From: Deltaproteobacteria bacterium
GTDB lineage: Bacteria; Desulfobacterota; Desulfobaccia; Desulfobaccales; Desulfobaccaceae
DNA: 5,725 bases
Direction: 5' to 3'
Assembly (NCBI GenBank): GCA_016874895.1
Contig: VGSX01000235.1
Span: 1 to 5,725 of the forward strand
Of the stretch, positions 5,056-5,725 are shown piece after piece. The translations under genes were made by a program, and so were the position numbers. The notes beneath the pieces are model-generated. The model ran no database searches and was not told the DNA's origin. It saw nothing but the letters and a program-made list of their open reading frames with translations. Numbering within the stretch: the stretch's first letter is position 1; each line of letters starts with the position of its first letter.

Positions 5056-5725
5056 ATGCCTCCGGTCTGGAAATTGAGTCGTTGTGTGATGTTGTTCTTC
5101 TGCTGCTTTGTTTTAGCGGCCATGGGCGGCTGCGGGGAGCAGGAACAGGCTAAAAAAGTTGATTTAAGCGAGCGGCGGGAGATCACCCTCAGCGGGGCGC
5201 CGGCGGCCTTGACCTATGCCTACCTGCCGCAGTATACCCATACGGCTTCGTATCAGCGCCACCACATGATCGTGGAGTATCTGGCCCGGGTCACGGGCTT
5301 GAATGTGCAGCAGATTTTCCCTGACACCTTTGATGAGCATATCCACATGGTGGGCCGGGGTCTCATCGATATCTCTTTTGTCAATCCCTTCATTTACGTC
5401 AAGCTGGCCGACCTGCACGGCGCCAGGCCGCTGGTGCGCATCGTGGAGCCCACGGGGCAGTTGAATTTTCGGGGCCAGGTCATCTGCCGGGCGGATAACC
5501 CGGAAATTAAGACAATCCAGGATTTGAGGGGGAAGCGTCTCATCGCCGTGGACCCCTCTTCTGCAGGGGGCTACCTTTTTCCCTGGGGACTGATTTTAGA
5601 AAACGGTTTGCGGCCCCAAGACTTCGCCGCCATCAGTTTTGCTCCCGGCCCTGGCGGTAAACAAGAAAAAGTTGTGATGGCGGTCTATTCCGGCAAGTAT
5701 GACGCCGGCACCATCCGGGAGGGCA
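5056..5725 (+). CDS. PhnD-like periplasmic substrate-binding lipoprotein (partial)
   Basis: The first 223 residues of a secreted substrate-binding protein of the phosphate/phosphite/phosphonate-binding (PhnD-like) family, continuing past the right edge. A basic start (K6, R9) and hydrophobic core (12-23) lead to the lipobox AMGGC, with Cys26 the expected lipid-modified residue. The mature fold begins around LTYAYLPQYTHTASYQRHH (52-70). Family hallmarks follow: GRGLIDISFVNPFIYV (100-115), ICRADNPEIKTIQDLRGKR (143-161) and DPSSAGGYLFPWGL (166-179), the last at the usual ligand-binding loop. The start at 5056 has AAAGGA about 9 bases upstream; Met12 has no ribosome site. Some family members feed an ABC transporter, while others act as sensors beside histidine kinases or regulators. 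Proximity to the sigma-54 activator makes a sensory role possible, but the downstream gene is not in view. The ligand is unknown. Confidence 0.9.
   Translation, partial: MPPVWKLSRCVMLFFCCFVLAAMGGCGEQEQAKKVDLSERREITLSGAPAALTYAYLPQYTHTASYQRHHMIVEYLARVTGLNVQQIFPDTFDEHIHMVGRGLIDISFVNPFIYVKLADLHGARPLVRIVEPTGQLNFRGQVICRADNPEIKTIQDLRGKRLIAVDPSSAGGYLFPWGLILENGLRPQDFAAISFAPGPGGKQEKVVMAVYSGKYDAGTIREG

Noticed and set aside
4893..5186. Minus-strand open frame of 97 residues over the gap between the activator and lipoprotein genes
   Set aside because: It overlaps the ends of two well-supported plus-strand genes, includes the AT-rich spacer, and shows no domain or ribosome site.

Overview
The window reads as chromosomal DNA of an anaerobic, probably sulfur-metabolising bacterium of the Desulfobacterota (former Deltaproteobacteria). 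The pointers are a cytoplasmic-type molybdopterin oxidoreductase, a TauE/SafE (TSUP) transporter, a Cys-rich PAS sigma-54 activator, and dispersed palindromes built on CCCCCTTT...AAAGGGGG. A relative of Desulfobacca or the Syntrophobacterales is a reasonable guess. This is judged from protein style only; no search was run.

Layout. Four genes are read leftward (minus strand) from a divergent promoter region at about 3295-3574: a universal stress protein (2830-3294), a TSUP transporter with a signal peptide and a long Ala/Pro-rich periplasmic segment (1273-2604), a small three-helix membrane protein (676-1215), and the N-terminal third or less of a molybdopterin oxidoreductase that runs off the left edge (1-598). 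The last three are 57 and 77 bases apart and look like one operon. The stress-protein gene is separated from them by a 225-base gap holding a cloverleaf-like palindromic repeat and a 15-bp tandem duplication. Two genes are read rightward: a PAS/AAA+/Fis sigma-54 activator (3575-4942) and, after a 113-base gap with a small palindrome, a PhnD-like periplasmic-binding lipoprotein that runs off the right edge (5056-5725).

How it fits together. The best signal is in the divergent intergenic region. The stress-protein gene has a near-consensus sigma-54 (-24/-12) promoter on the minus strand (3344-3359). About 105-155 bases upstream of it, where an activator would be expected to bind, lies a symmetric array of three GTTAA and three TTAAC half-sites (3466-3513). 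The gene on the other side of this array encodes a complete sigma-54 activator with an intact GAFTGA loop and no receiver domain, whose PAS domain carries five closely spaced cysteines. The inferred circuit is a ligand-, redox- or metal-sensing activator that switches on a divergent stress protein, possibly extending into the transporter and oxidoreductase genes. The PhnD-like lipoprotein beyond the activator may belong to a second signalling or uptake unit continuing to the right. No tRNA, rRNA, CRISPR array, transposase or replication origin was seen.
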